64,000 nt of DNA, taken from positions 496,001 through 560,000 of the forward strand of contig JACKJC010000004.1 in the NCBI GenBank assembly GCA_020638195.1, given 5' to 3'. The translations under genes and the position numbers were made by a program. Shown here one piece after another: positions 56,174-64,000 of the stretch (positions are counted from its first letter, which is position 1; every line of letters begins with the position of its first letter). This stretch comes from Methylobacteriaceae bacterium. GTDB lineage: Bacteria > Pseudomonadota > Alphaproteobacteria > Rhizobiales > Beijerinckiaceae. The notes beneath the pieces were generated by a model. That model worked only from the letters and a program-made list of their open reading frames with translations. It ran no database searches and had not been told where the DNA came from.

Positions 56174-57399
56174 CCCACCGGACGTTCGTCGGCGATGATC
56201 TTGCCGTCGTTCGGCAGGCTGCCCGCCTTCACGATCTCGACCTTGCCACGCAGCTTGGTGATCGCCTGCAACGTCTCGGCGACCGGATCGGCCTTGCATG
56301 CGCCATTGCCTTCGGCGTGCAGCACCATGACGTCCTGCTCCTTCTCGCGACGCACGACGAGGCGCAGGCGCCCGAGTTCGGGATGGCGCTTGGCGATCTC
56401 GGCGACCTGCGAGGGATGGACGAACATGCCCTTAACCTTCGTCGTCTGGTCGGCGCGGCCGAGCCAGCCGCGAATACGCATGTTGGTGCGCCCGCATGAC
56501 GACTTGCCGGGCAGCACGGCGGAGAGATCTCCGGTCGCGAAACGCAACAGCGGATAGTCGGCATTGAGCCGCGTGACGACGACTTCGCCGACCTCGCCCT
56601 CGGCGACAGGATCGCCCGTACCCGGCTTCACGATCTCGACGAGACATCCCTCGTTGACGATCATGCCCTCGCGCGCATCGCTCTCATAGGCGATCACACC
56701 GAGATCGGCGGTCGCATAGCACTGGCGCGTGGCGACGCCGGCCATCTCGAGCTCCTCGCGCAGACTGTTGGGCAGCGCCGCGCCGGAAACGAGCGCGCGC
56801 TTGATCGAGGACGCGTCGACGCCCGCCGCGCGCGACTTGTCGAGCAGCACCTTGAGAAAATCAGGCGTGCCGCAATAAGCGGTCGGCTTGAGATACTGGA
56901 TCGCCTCGATCTGCTGTTCGGTATTGCCGACGCCAGCTGGAATGACGGTGCACGAGAGCGCATGCGCGCCGCTCTCCATGATGTGTCCGCCTGGCGTCAG
57001 ATGATACGAAAAGGCGTTGAGCACCAGGTCGCCCTTGCGCAGACCGGCGGCGTACAGCGCACGCGCCGCGCCCCACCAGTCCTTGCCGACTCCTTCCGGC
57101 TCGAAGATCGGACCGGGCGAAACCAGAATGCGTTTGAGCTGCATGGCGCGCACGGCGGCGAGGCCGCCGAACGGCGGATTGTCGGCCTGCATGGCCTTGA
57201 GATCGCTCTTGCGCACGACAGAAATTGCGGCGAGATCGGCGCGGCTCTTGATCGCGTCGATATCGACGCCCTTCAGCTGCGCGCGCAGCGCCGGCGCACG
57301 CGCGCGGGAAATCTTGAGAACGGCGCGGAGATCACGAAAGAAGGCCGTTTCGCGCGCCTTCGAAGGTCGCGTCTCGTAGCGATCGAAATACTCCGACAT
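56170..57399 (-). CDS. Phenylacetate-CoA ligase-like AMP-binding enzyme
   Basis: 409 residues, of PaaK type and slightly short. Recognisable features include AFSYHLTPGGHIMESGAHALSC in the middle, the pattern YCGTPDFLKVLLDKSR, and a C-terminal DLSAVLPGKSSCGRTNMRIRG with WLGRADQTTKVKGMFVHPSQVAEI, the PaaK C-terminal lid (blocks given separately). It should activate an aromatic or other carboxylate as CoA thioester. The substrate is unknown. It lies 125 bases after livF on the same strand and couples to thiD. Confidence 0.9.
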   Translation of the reverse strand: MSEYFDRYETRPSKARETAFFRDLRAVLKISRARAPALRAQLKGVDIDAIKSRADLAAISVVRKSDLKAMQADNPPFGGLAAVRAMQLKRILVSPGPIFEPEGVGKDWWGAARALYAAGLRKGDLVLNAFSYHLTPGGHIMESGAHALSCTVIPAGVGNTEQQIEAIQYLKPTAYCGTPDFLKVLLDKSRAAGVDASSIKRALVSGAALPNSLREELEMAGVATRQCYATADLGVIAYESDAREGMIVNEGCLVEIVKPGTGDPVAEGEVGEVVVTRLNADYPLLRFATGDLSAVLPGKSSCGRTNMRIRGWLGRADQTTKVKGMFVHPSQVAEIAKRHPELGRLRLVVRREKEQDVMVLHAEGNGACKADPVAETLQAITKLRGKVEIVKAGSLPNDGKIIADERPVG

Positions 57400-57524
57400 G
57401 ATGTCCGCCTATCGTGCCGAACGCGCCCGGAAGCGTCGTTTCCAATTTTCGTTATTTCGGCGCGGCATTCCCAGCCACCGGTCATTCTAGTGGCACGGGG
57501 ACAAAAAGGCGTCAACGCGATAGA

Positions 57525-58370
57525 TCAAGCAAGCCAGCGTTTACGACGCTTGTAGTGTTTTACGTCACGGAAACTCTTTCTGTCGCCGCCGGATACGCCG
57601 AGATAAAATTCCTTCACGTCCTGATTTTCGCGCAAAGCCCGCGCTTCGCCATCGAGCACGATGCGTCCGTTCTCGAGGATGTAACCGTAATTCGCGTAAC
57701 GCAGCGCGATATTGGTGTTCTGCTCGGCGAGCAGGAACGAGACGCCGCTCCTTGAATTCAGATCGCGAACGATCTCGAAGATTTCTTCGACCACCTGCGG
57801 CGCGAGACCCATCGACGGCTCGTCGAGCAGGATCATTTTTGGCTTCGACATCATGGCGCGGCCGATCGCGCACATCTGCTGCTCGCCACCCGACGTGTAG
57901 CCGGCGAGCGACTGGCGACGTTCCTTCAACCGAGGAAAGAATGCATAGACTTCCTCGAGCGCGTCGGCGATCGCGCGGCGCCCGTCGCGGCGAGTGAAGG
58001 CGCCGGTCATCAGATTTTCCTCGATCGAGAGATGACCGAAACAGTGCCGCCCCTCCATCACCTGGATGCAGCCGCGCCGCACGAGGTCGTCCGGCCGCAG
58101 GCGATCGACGCGCTCGCCGGAAAATTCGATCGATCCTTTCGTCACTTCGCCGCGCTCGGCGCGAATGAGATTGGAGATCGCTTTCAGCGTCGTGGTCTTG
58201 CCCGCGCCATTGGCGCCGAGCAGCGCGACAATGCCGCCGCGCGGAACCGTCAGCGAAACGCCCTTCAGCACCAGCACGACGTGATTGTAGATCACCTCGA
58301 CGTTGTTGACCGAGAGGATGGCGTCGGTTGCAGGTTGAGGCGCGTTGGGCGCGTGCGTCGATTGCGTCAT
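57525..58370 (-). CDS. livF: Branched-chain amino acid-type ABC transporter ATP-binding protein LivF
   Basis: 281 residues. Walker A GANGAGKTTTL (about 53-63), signature TSGGEQQMCAIGRAM, Walker B MILLDEPSMGLAP and LAEQNTNIALRYA (switch region) define a LivF-type ATPase. A basic tail (VKHYKRRKRWLA) extends past the usual LivF end. It pairs with LivG on the cytoplasmic face. It is separated from the rest of the transporter by the substrate-binding protein gene, and the order is G-H-M-J-F along the minus strand. Confidence 0.93.
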   Translation of the reverse strand: MTQSTHAPNAPQPATDAILSVNNVEVIYNHVVLVLKGVSLTVPRGGIVALLGANGAGKTTTLKAISNLIRAERGEVTKGSIEFSGERVDRLRPDDLVRRGCIQVMEGRHCFGHLSIEENLMTGAFTRRDGRRAIADALEEVYAFFPRLKERRQSLAGYTSGGEQQMCAIGRAMMSKPKMILLDEPSMGLAPQVVEEIFEIVRDLNSRSGVSFLLAEQNTNIALRYANYGYILENGRIVLDGEARALRENQDVKEFYLGVSGGDRKSFRDVKHYKRRKRWLA

Positions 58371-58495
58371 TGGCGTTGCGTCTTCGGCTGTATCTCGAAT
58401 GTCATCCCGGACGGCGACGCAGGCAAGTTGACGCAGCCTGCGTAAACTTGACTGCGAAGCCCGATCCGGAATCCAGCGTTCCGCGAAATGATCGT

Positions 58496-58532
58496 GATCC
58501 CCGAGCGCCTGCTGACGCGGGCCTCGGGGACG
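58496..58532 (-). terminator. Hairpin after the binding-protein gene
   Basis: CCCCGAG and CTCGGGG arms enclose a GC-rich loop between the binding-protein stop (58542) and the livF start. There is no T-tract on the minus strand, so partial attenuation or mRNA protection is more likely than full termination. This would let the binding protein be made in excess. Confidence 0.5.
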
Positions 58533-58541
58533 ATTTTCGCG

Positions 58542-59861
58542 TTACTTGGCGTCGCAGGGCTCGGTGCGCTTCGGCCAGCCCGCGTTCTTCTCCGCATAGG
58601 CCTTCGCGTCAGCCTTCAGCAGCGGACCGACCTTGTCGTGCATCGGCTCGATCCAGTCGGACACTTTCACGTATTTCGCGCCGTCGAAGCGTTGCACGAA
58701 AGTCGGACGGTGGCCGTTGTGATCGGCGCAGGTGAGCTTGATCGGACCGGCGAAGCCATCCATCCCGAGCTCCTTGAGGCGGGCGGCGTCGATGTTGAGG
58801 CTTTCCATGCCGCGACGCACGTCCTCGCCGGTCACGACCTTCTTGCCCGTGAGCTTCTGCGCCGTGCGAATGCCTTCGGCGATCAGCATCGAATTGTAGA
58901 CGCCACGATTGTACAGCACGGTGCCGAGCTGATCCTTCGGCGTCTGGCTCTTGCCCGCGCCCACCACATGCTTCTCGATGTCCTTGATGACAGGGAAGTC
59001 GGGCGTGGCGGCATGCCAGTTGAGCGTCTTGAAACCCGCGGCTTCCTTGCCGGCGCCCTTGGCGTCTTCCTCGCTCGGCCACCAGATCGAGATGAACTTC
59101 TCCATCGGATAGTTCGTCTTCACCGCTTCTTTCACCGCCGTCGGCTGCATCGCGCCCCAGCCGTACATGATCATGTAGTCGGGCCGGTCACGGCGCACGT
59201 TGAGCCATTGCGCCGACTGGTTCTGCATTTCGGCGGCCGCGACCGGATAGAGCTTGGTCTGGAAGCCGAGCTCCTTCGAAAGATCGGCGAGGAAGGGCAG
59301 CGGCTCCTTGCCATAGCCGGCGTCGAGATAGAGATAGCCGATCTTCTTGCCCTTGAGCTTGGCGAGCCCGCCTTCCTGCGCGGCGATGTACTTGATGATC
59401 ATCGACATGCCGTCCCAATAGGTGTCCGGCGGGTTGAAGATCCACGGGAACGTCTCGCCTTCCGACGATGCCGACAGGCCATAGGCCATCGACAGCACGG
59501 GGATCTTGTCGACCGCCGCCTTCGGGATGATCGGCAGCGTGATGCCGGTCGACCAGGGATTGACGATCACCGGATGCTTCGGCTTCACCGCCTCGTAGCA
59601 TTCCAGGCCCTTGGTCGTGTTGTAGCCGGTCTCGCATTCCTCGATGGCTATCTTCACGCCGCCGATGCCGCCGTCGCGCTGGTTCAGCATCTCGAGATAA
59701 TCGTGCATGCCGTTGGCGATATACGTGCCGGAGCCCGCGAACGGACCCGTGCGATAGGTGAACAGCGGCACGAAAATGTCCTCGGCCGCAGCGGGCAGCG
59801 CCGGCGCGGCGAGAGCCGTCGTCGCGATCAGGGCCAGAACGGCTTTCTTCAGTTTCCTCAT
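58542..59861 (-). CDS. ABC transporter substrate-binding protein, LivJ-type
   Basis: 439 residues. Signal peptide 1-27 (ending LPAAAE). The periplasmic binding fold is of Leu/Ile/Val type I, with YRTGPFAGSGTYIANGMHDYL near the start, VNPWSTGITLPIIPKA, KIGYLYLDAGYGKEPLPFL and GVYNSMLIAEGIRTAQKL. Clear members of this family from alphaproteobacteria carry aromatic or dicarboxylic substrates as often as amino acids, so the ligand is left open. GGAGG is just before the ATG. It lies between livM and livF on one strand. Confidence 0.92.
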   Translation of the reverse strand: MRKLKKAVLALIATTALAAPALPAAAEDIFVPLFTYRTGPFAGSGTYIANGMHDYLEMLNQRDGGIGGVKIAIEECETGYNTTKGLECYEAVKPKHPVIVNPWSTGITLPIIPKAAVDKIPVLSMAYGLSASSEGETFPWIFNPPDTYWDGMSMIIKYIAAQEGGLAKLKGKKIGYLYLDAGYGKEPLPFLADLSKELGFQTKLYPVAAAEMQNQSAQWLNVRRDRPDYMIMYGWGAMQPTAVKEAVKTNYPMEKFISIWWPSEEDAKGAGKEAAGFKTLNWHAATPDFPVIKDIEKHVVGAGKSQTPKDQLGTVLYNRGVYNSMLIAEGIRTAQKLTGKKVVTGEDVRRGMESLNIDAARLKELGMDGFAGPIKLTCADHNGHRPTFVQRFDGAKYVKVSDWIEPMHDKVGPLLKADAKAYAEKNAGWPKRTEPCDAK

Positions 59862-59892
59862 TTTATCCTCCCTCACTCCAGATGATCGAAAA

Positions 59893-60969
59893 CTAGTATG
59901 GAAACGGCCAAACCCGTAGTTTCTGTTTGGCGATCTGCCAGAGCCGCGCAAGTCCGTGCGGCTCGACGATCAGAAAGAACAGGATCAGTCCGCCGGTGAT
60001 GATGTAGGTCAGATGTTCGGCGGTCGCCGAGCCGATCGACAGGCCGAGCGCGCCCGGCGTCGTGCGCACGATGATCGGCAGGATGTGGATCAGCGCCGCG
60101 CCGAGAAACGAGCCGATCAGCGAGCCCAGCCCGCCGATGATGACCATGAACAGCAGCACGAAGGATTCGTTGATGTTGAAGGCTTCCGGCTCCGCGGCGC
60201 CGAGCCACAGGAACACCATCAGCGCGCCGGCGACGCCCGCGTAGAAAGACGAAACCGCGAAGGCGAGCAGCTTGGCCGGCAGAAGGCGAATGCCCATCAG
60301 CTGCGCGGCGATATCCATGTCGCGCACCGCCATCCAGTTGCGGCCGATGCGGCCGTGCACGAGATTGGAGGCGAACCACGTCATGACGACGACGATGGTG
60401 AGCACGACGTAATAGCGCGTCAGCGGCTTGGCGGTCGCGCCGGTGATCGGAATGCCGAACAGCGTGTGCAGCGGCACCTCGATCGCGCCCGAGGGATTGT
60501 TGTTGTACAGCCAGCCCACGCGCACGAAGCACCATTGCAGGAAGAACTGCGCGGCCAGCGTCGCGATGGCGAGATAGAAACCCTTGATGCGCAGGCTCGG
60601 CAGGCCGAACAACACGCCGACCGCGCAGGACACGAGACCCGACGAGATGATCCAGACGATGATATTGACCTGCGGGAACAGCGTCGAAAGCTTGTAGCAG
60701 GCATAGGCGCCCACACCCATGAAGGCGCCCGTGCCGAGCGAGATTAGCCCGGTGTAGCCGATCAGGATGTTGAGTCCGATCGCCGCCAGCGCGAGCACGA
60801 GGAACGGGATCATGACCGAGGCGATCATGAATTCCCCGCCGATCAGCGGTATGCCGATGAAGGCGACGGCCAGGATCAGCGCCAGGCCGATCCGGTCCTG
60901 ACGGATCGGAAAGATCGCCTGATCGGCTGCGTAGCTCGTCTTGAATTGTCCGACTTCGCGATAGAACAC
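59893..60969 (-). CDS. livM: Branched-chain-type ABC transporter permease LivM
   Basis: 358 residues, about ten membrane helices. It shows the LivM signature ALAAIGLNILIGYTGLISLGTGAFMGVGAYA (blocks around residues 62-92), FYLAIATLAAQFFLQW and IIGGLGSLIGSFLGAALI. The start is GTG at 60969, 12 bases after the livH stop. It forms the transmembrane channel with LivH. Confidence 0.93.
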   Translation of the reverse strand: MFYREVGQFKTSYAADQAIFPIRQDRIGLALILAVAFIGIPLIGGEFMIASVMIPFLVLALAAIGLNILIGYTGLISLGTGAFMGVGAYACYKLSTLFPQVNIIVWIISSGLVSCAVGVLFGLPSLRIKGFYLAIATLAAQFFLQWCFVRVGWLYNNNPSGAIEVPLHTLFGIPITGATAKPLTRYYVVLTIVVVMTWFASNLVHGRIGRNWMAVRDMDIAAQLMGIRLLPAKLLAFAVSSFYAGVAGALMVFLWLGAAEPEAFNINESFVLLFMVIIGGLGSLIGSFLGAALIHILPIIVRTTPGALGLSIGSATAEHLTYIITGGLILFFLIVEPHGLARLWQIAKQKLRVWPFPY

Positions 60970-60981
60970 GTTTCGCCCCGA

Positions 60982-61938
60982 TCAGATGCGTTCGATGATC
61001 TTCTCGCCGAACAGGCCCTCGGGCTTGAACAGCAGGAAGGCGAGAGCGATCGCATAGGCGAGCCAGCTCTCGATGCCGCCGCCGACCAGCGGCCCCCAGT
61101 AGAATTCGCCGAGCTTCTCGCCGATGCCGATGATGAGGCCGCCCACGATTGCGCCCGGCACCGAGGTGAAGCCGCCGAGGATCAGCACAGGCAGCGCCTT
61201 GAGCGAAATCACCTGCAGCGCGAACGACACGTCCGAGCGCGCGCCCCACATGATGCCCGTCGCCAGCGCCACGATGCCGGCTGTGAACCAGACGATGACC
61301 CAGATCTGGTTGAGCGAGATGCCGACCGACAGCGCTGCCTGATGATCGTCGGCGACCGCGCGAAGAGCGCGGCCAATACGGGTCTTCTGGAAGAAGACCG
61401 CGAGCCCGGCCACCATGATGGAAGCGATGATCGCCGCCGCTATGTCGATCTTCTGCAACGACACCAGCCCGCCGAGAATTTTCAGGTCGATCGCGCCCTT
61501 GGGCAGACCGAGAGCCGTGACCGGCATTTCCTTGGGATCGCCGCCGAACACGAGCTGGCCCGCGCCGATCAGAATGTAGGTCAAACCGAAAGTCGCCATG
61601 AACAGCATGATGTCGGGCTGGTTGACGAGCGGCCGCAGCACGACGCGCTCGACGCCGAGCGCGAGCAGATACATGACGCCGATGGCGAGCAGCAGCGCCA
61701 GCGGCGCCGGCACGCCCTTCTCGTAGAGGCCGACCAGCGTCAGCGCCGCGAACACCATCATGATGCCCTGAGCGAAATTGAACACGCCGGACGCCTTGAA
61801 GATGAGTACGAAGCCGAGCGCGATCAGCGCGTAGAGCACGCCGCCGACGAGCCCCTCCCACAGCGTCTGCACAAGCAGGTCGGGCGCCTGCCCCATCTGC
61901 ATGAAGGGATCGATGAAGATTTGGTAGAGGAGGCCCAT
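60982..61938 (-). CDS. livH: Branched-chain-type ABC transporter permease LivH
   Basis: 318 residues, eight or nine membrane helices. LivH features include GGVLYALIALGFVLIFKASGVFNFAQGIMMVFAAL (blocks in 33-67) and LGGFTSVPGAIVGGLIIGIGEKLGEFY near residue 270. It starts with an ATG that overlaps the livG stop by one base (TGATG), a sign of tight coupling. Confidence 0.93.
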   Translation of the reverse strand: MGLLYQIFIDPFMQMGQAPDLLVQTLWEGLVGGVLYALIALGFVLIFKASGVFNFAQGIMMVFAALTLVGLYEKGVPAPLALLLAIGVMYLLALGVERVVLRPLVNQPDIMLFMATFGLTYILIGAGQLVFGGDPKEMPVTALGLPKGAIDLKILGGLVSLQKIDIAAAIIASIMVAGLAVFFQKTRIGRALRAVADDHQAALSVGISLNQIWVIVWFTAGIVALATGIMWGARSDVSFALQVISLKALPVLILGGFTSVPGAIVGGLIIGIGEKLGEFYWGPLVGGGIESWLAYAIALAFLLFKPEGLFGEKIIERI

Positions 61939-62717
61939 CAGTGCGCCACTCCCAGATATGCGTCGATCACCTTCTGGTCGCTCTTCACTTCCTCGGGATT
62001 GCCGTCCGCGATCTTGTGGCCGTATTCAAGCACGACGATGCGGTCGGACAGGTCCATCACCACGCCGATATCATGCTCGATCAGCGCGATCGTCGTGCCG
62101 AAATGCTGATTCACGTCGATGATGAAGCGGCTCATGTCCTGCTTTTCTTCGAGGTTCATGCCCGCCATCGGCTCGTCCAGCAGCAGCAGGGTCGGCTCCA
62201 TGGCGAGCGCGCGGCCGAGCTCGACGCGCTTCTGCAGGCCGTAGGGCAGCGTGCCGACCGGCGCTTTGCGGATATGTTCGATCTCGAGGAAATCGATGAT
62301 CTCCTCGCAGAACTTGCGATGCTCAATCTCTTCCGCGAGCGCCGGCCCGTGCCGGAACATCTGCCAGAAGAAGCTCGACTTCATCTTCAGCGCGCGTCCT
62401 GCGAGGATGTTGTCGAGCGTCGACATGCCCTTGAACAGCGCGACGTTCTGGAAGGTGCGCGCAATGCCCTGGCTCGCCGCTTCGTAGGGCTTCATGCGCG
62501 CCCGCGTCTGGCCATGGAAGGAGATGCTGCCATTTTGCGGATGATAGAACCCATTGATGACGTTCAGCATCGACGTCTTGCCAGCGCCGTTCGGTCCGAT
62601 GATCGCGCGGATCTCGCCCTTGCGGATATCGAAGGACACGTCGGTGATCGCCCGCACGCCGCCGAAGGACAGCGAGACATTGTCGACCTTGAGGAGAATG
62701 TCGTCCGCGCCGCTCAT
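61938..62717 (-). CDS. livG: Branched-chain-type ABC transporter ATP-binding protein LivG
   Basis: 259 residues. Walker A GPNGAGKTSM (about 41-50), ARTFQNVALF (Q-loop), the LivG-typical degenerate signature LPYGLQKRVELGRAL, Walker B LLLLDEPMAGMN and switch His in LIEHDIGVVMDL. ATG 62717 overlaps the stop of the acyl-CoA synthetase gene by four bases (ATGA). An in-frame open region further upstream only shadows that gene. Confidence 0.94.
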   Translation of the reverse strand: MSGADDILLKVDNVSLSFGGVRAITDVSFDIRKGEIRAIIGPNGAGKTSMLNVINGFYHPQNGSISFHGQTRARMKPYEAASQGIARTFQNVALFKGMSTLDNILAGRALKMKSSFFWQMFRHGPALAEEIEHRKFCEEIIDFLEIEHIRKAPVGTLPYGLQKRVELGRALAMEPTLLLLDEPMAGMNLEEKQDMSRFIIDVNQHFGTTIALIEHDIGVVMDLSDRIVVLEYGHKIADGNPEEVKSDQKVIDAYLGVAH

Positions 62718-64000
62718 GCCGCCTTGCTTCCCTGGCTTGCGCCGTGGCGCGTCAGATCGACGATGGCCACGCGCCCCGAGATCGTTCCCTTGCGCCCGTC
62801 CTCGAACGTGACCTCGGTCGAAATGTCGGCGATCTTCGACCCGTCGTAGAGACCCTTCACCAACGGCTCGTACCGCTCCGCGATAAAGCCGCGCCGCACC
62901 TTCTGCGTGCGGGTGAGCTCGCCGTCGTCGGCGTCCAGTTCCTTCGGCAGGATCAGGAAGCGCGCAATCTGCGCGCCCGCCATGCGCGGCTCCTGCGCGA
63001 GCGAGGCGTTCACCTCGTCCACATGCCTGGCGATCATCTCGTAGACTTGTCGATGGCCGGCGAGCTCCTGATAGGAGGCATAGGAAATATTGTTGCGCTC
63101 CGCCCAGTTGCCGACCGCCGTCAGCTCGATATTGAGCATGACCGTCACGAAGTCGCAGGCGTCGCCGAAAGCCACGGCTTCCTTGATGTTGGGGAAGAAC
63201 TTCAGCTTGTTCTCGATATATTTCGGCGCGAAGATCGTGCCGTCCTTCAGCTTGCCCACGTCTTTCGCGCGATCGAGAATGCGCAGCTGGCCGTCGGCAT
63301 CGAAGAAACCCGCGTCGCCCGTCTTCACATAGCCGTCGGGCGTCAGCGTCTCGGCTGTCTTTTCCGGCTCCTTGTAATAGGCCACGAACTGACCGGGCGA
63401 CTTGAACTGCACCTCGCCGTCGTCGGCGATGCGGATATCGACATTGGGCGCCGGCGGCCCAACCGTATCGGAGCGCACCGCGCCATTGGCATGCGCGGTC
63501 ACGTAGAGGAAAGCTTCCGTCTGGCCATAGAGCTGTTTCAGGTTGAGGCCGAGCGAACGATAGAAAGAGAAAAGCTCGCCGCCGATCGCCTCGCCCGCCG
63601 TATAGGCCGCGCGAATATTGGAATAGCCGAGCACGTTCTTGAGCGGGCCATAGACCAGGAATTCGCCGAGCGCATAGTGCAGGCGCGAGAGAACCGGCAC
63701 GCTCTCGCCGTTGAGGATCTTCTCGCCCCATTTGCGCGCGACGCCGATGAAATGATCGAACATCTTGCGCTTCAGACCGCTGGCGTCCTCCATGCGTATC
63801 ATGATGCGCGTCAGCTGCGCCTCGAACACGCGCGGCGGCGCGAAATAGAAGGACGGCCCGATCTCGCGCAAGTCCTGCGCGACCGTGTCGGCATTTTCCG
63901 GACATGCGACGCACGAGCCCGCAACGAGGGCTTGCGCGTAATTGAGATAATGATCGCCGACCCAGGCGAGCGGCAGATAGGCGAGTTGTTCGTCCCTGTC
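62714..64000 (-). CDS. Long-chain acyl-CoA synthetase (AMP-forming), 5' end outside the window
   Basis: At least 428 codons, open to the window edge; the first residues seen are DRDEQLAYLPLAWVGDHYLN. Motifs of the ANL family are KQLYGQTEAFLYVTAHANG (the A5 YGxTE motif), then GEVQFKSPGQFVAYYKEPEKT and DGYVKTGDAGFFDADG (A7/A8, with the adenylate-binding Asp) and ILDRAKDVGKLKDG. The usual TGK lysine motif near the end appears as LTRTQKVRRGF, seen in the FadD-like long-chain class. It is the first gene visible of the Liv operon and overlaps livG by four bases, so the substrate of the transporter is probably activated to a CoA ester. Confidence 0.9.
   Translation of the reverse strand, partial: DRDEQLAYLPLAWVGDHYLNYAQALVAGSCVACPENADTVAQDLREIGPSFYFAPPRVFEAQLTRIMIRMEDASGLKRKMFDHFIGVARKWGEKILNGESVPVLSRLHYALGEFLVYGPLKNVLGYSNIRAAYTAGEAIGGELFSFYRSLGLNLKQLYGQTEAFLYVTAHANGAVRSDTVGPPAPNVDIRIADDGEVQFKSPGQFVAYYKEPEKTAETLTPDGYVKTGDAGFFDADGQLRILDRAKDVGKLKDGTIFAPKYIENKLKFFPNIKEAVAFGDACDFVTVMLNIELTAVGNWAERNNISYASYQELAGHRQVYEMIARHVDEVNASLAQEPRMAGAQIARFLILPKELDADDGELTRTQKVRRGFIAERYEPLVKGLYDGSKIADISTEVTFEDGRKGTISGRVAIVDLTRHGASQGSKAA

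Noticed and set aside
54143..56557. An 804-codon plus-strand open frame
   Set aside because: It overlaps the minus-strand genes hemH, thiD and PaaK, all with clear motifs, and its sequence is Arg-rich without any recognisable domain.
61938..63914. livG as a 658-residue fusion protein
   Set aside because: The frame is open upstream of livG, but the added part is the shadow of the acyl-CoA synthetase gene. An ATG at 62717 gives a normal 259-residue LivG with a four-base overlap.

Overview
The window is GC-rich chromosomal DNA from an alphaproteobacterium, most likely of the order Hyphomicrobiales (Rhizobiales), possibly near the Beijerinckiaceae/Methylocystaceae. The evidence is gene order (tolQRAB, pal-cpoB-tilS-ftsH-glmM, serA next to serC), Omp25/31-type porins, an alphaproteobacterial aa3-oxidase subunit IV, YdcH/DUF465 proteins, SPW-repeat proteins and an Irr-type iron operator. 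The genus cannot be named from sequence reading alone. I see no rRNA, tRNA, IS element, prophage or CRISPR array. Most genes are ordinary core genes. Many long antisense open frames exist only because of the high GC content.

Layout. 1-4.1 kb: the end of an acyl-CoA ligase, two YdcH proteins, purE-purK, rpsU and a TPR lipoprotein. 4.4-7.5 kb: pntA-pntB transhydrogenase. 7.6-12 kb: oxidase subunit IV, a c-type cytochrome interrupted by TGA exactly at its first haem cysteine, an ABC1/UbiB kinase and oligoendopeptidase F. 12-15.4 kb: an orphan sigma-54 response regulator, two SPW membrane proteins and a Tam-like methyltransferase. 15.5-18.9 kb: a GSCFA-domain gene diverging from two tandem WcbI-like genes, a possible glycan-modifying module. 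19-30 kb: ClC transporter, small secreted protein, a 1006-residue autotransporter, DUF882 peptidase-like protein, NfeD-stomatin pair, DUF4139 protein and an EamA transporter. 30-35.4 kb: serA, serC and two porins. 35.5-48.6 kb: glmM, arsC, ftsH, tilS, cpoB, pal and tolB-A-R-Q. This cluster is split between pal and tolB by two opposite-strand genes, an FTR1 iron permease behind a likely Irr box and an SH3-like secreted protein. 48.8-53.5 kb: an outer-membrane barrel protein, a DUF3298-like protein, galU and galE. 53.5-64 kb, minus strand: a membrane cNMP-binding protein, hemH, thiD, a PaaK-like ligase and a complete Liv-type ABC transporter (livF, binding protein, livM, livH, livG) followed by a truncated acyl-CoA synthetase.

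Functional links. The Tol-Pal/CpoB set spans the envelope and is joined to FtsH proteolysis and GlmM (cell-wall precursor) by conserved order. The Liv transporter flanked by two CoA ligases looks like an uptake-and-activation unit for an organic acid. SerA and SerC are consecutive steps of serine synthesis; GalU and GalE make and interconvert UDP-sugars.

The observations most worth checking are the TGA at the haem motif (7995-8438), the GSCFA/WcbI-like module with its three tandem hairpins (15486-18842), the Irr-like box before the FTR1 gene (42569-42585) and nested palindromes upstream of serA's neighbour (31876-32062).
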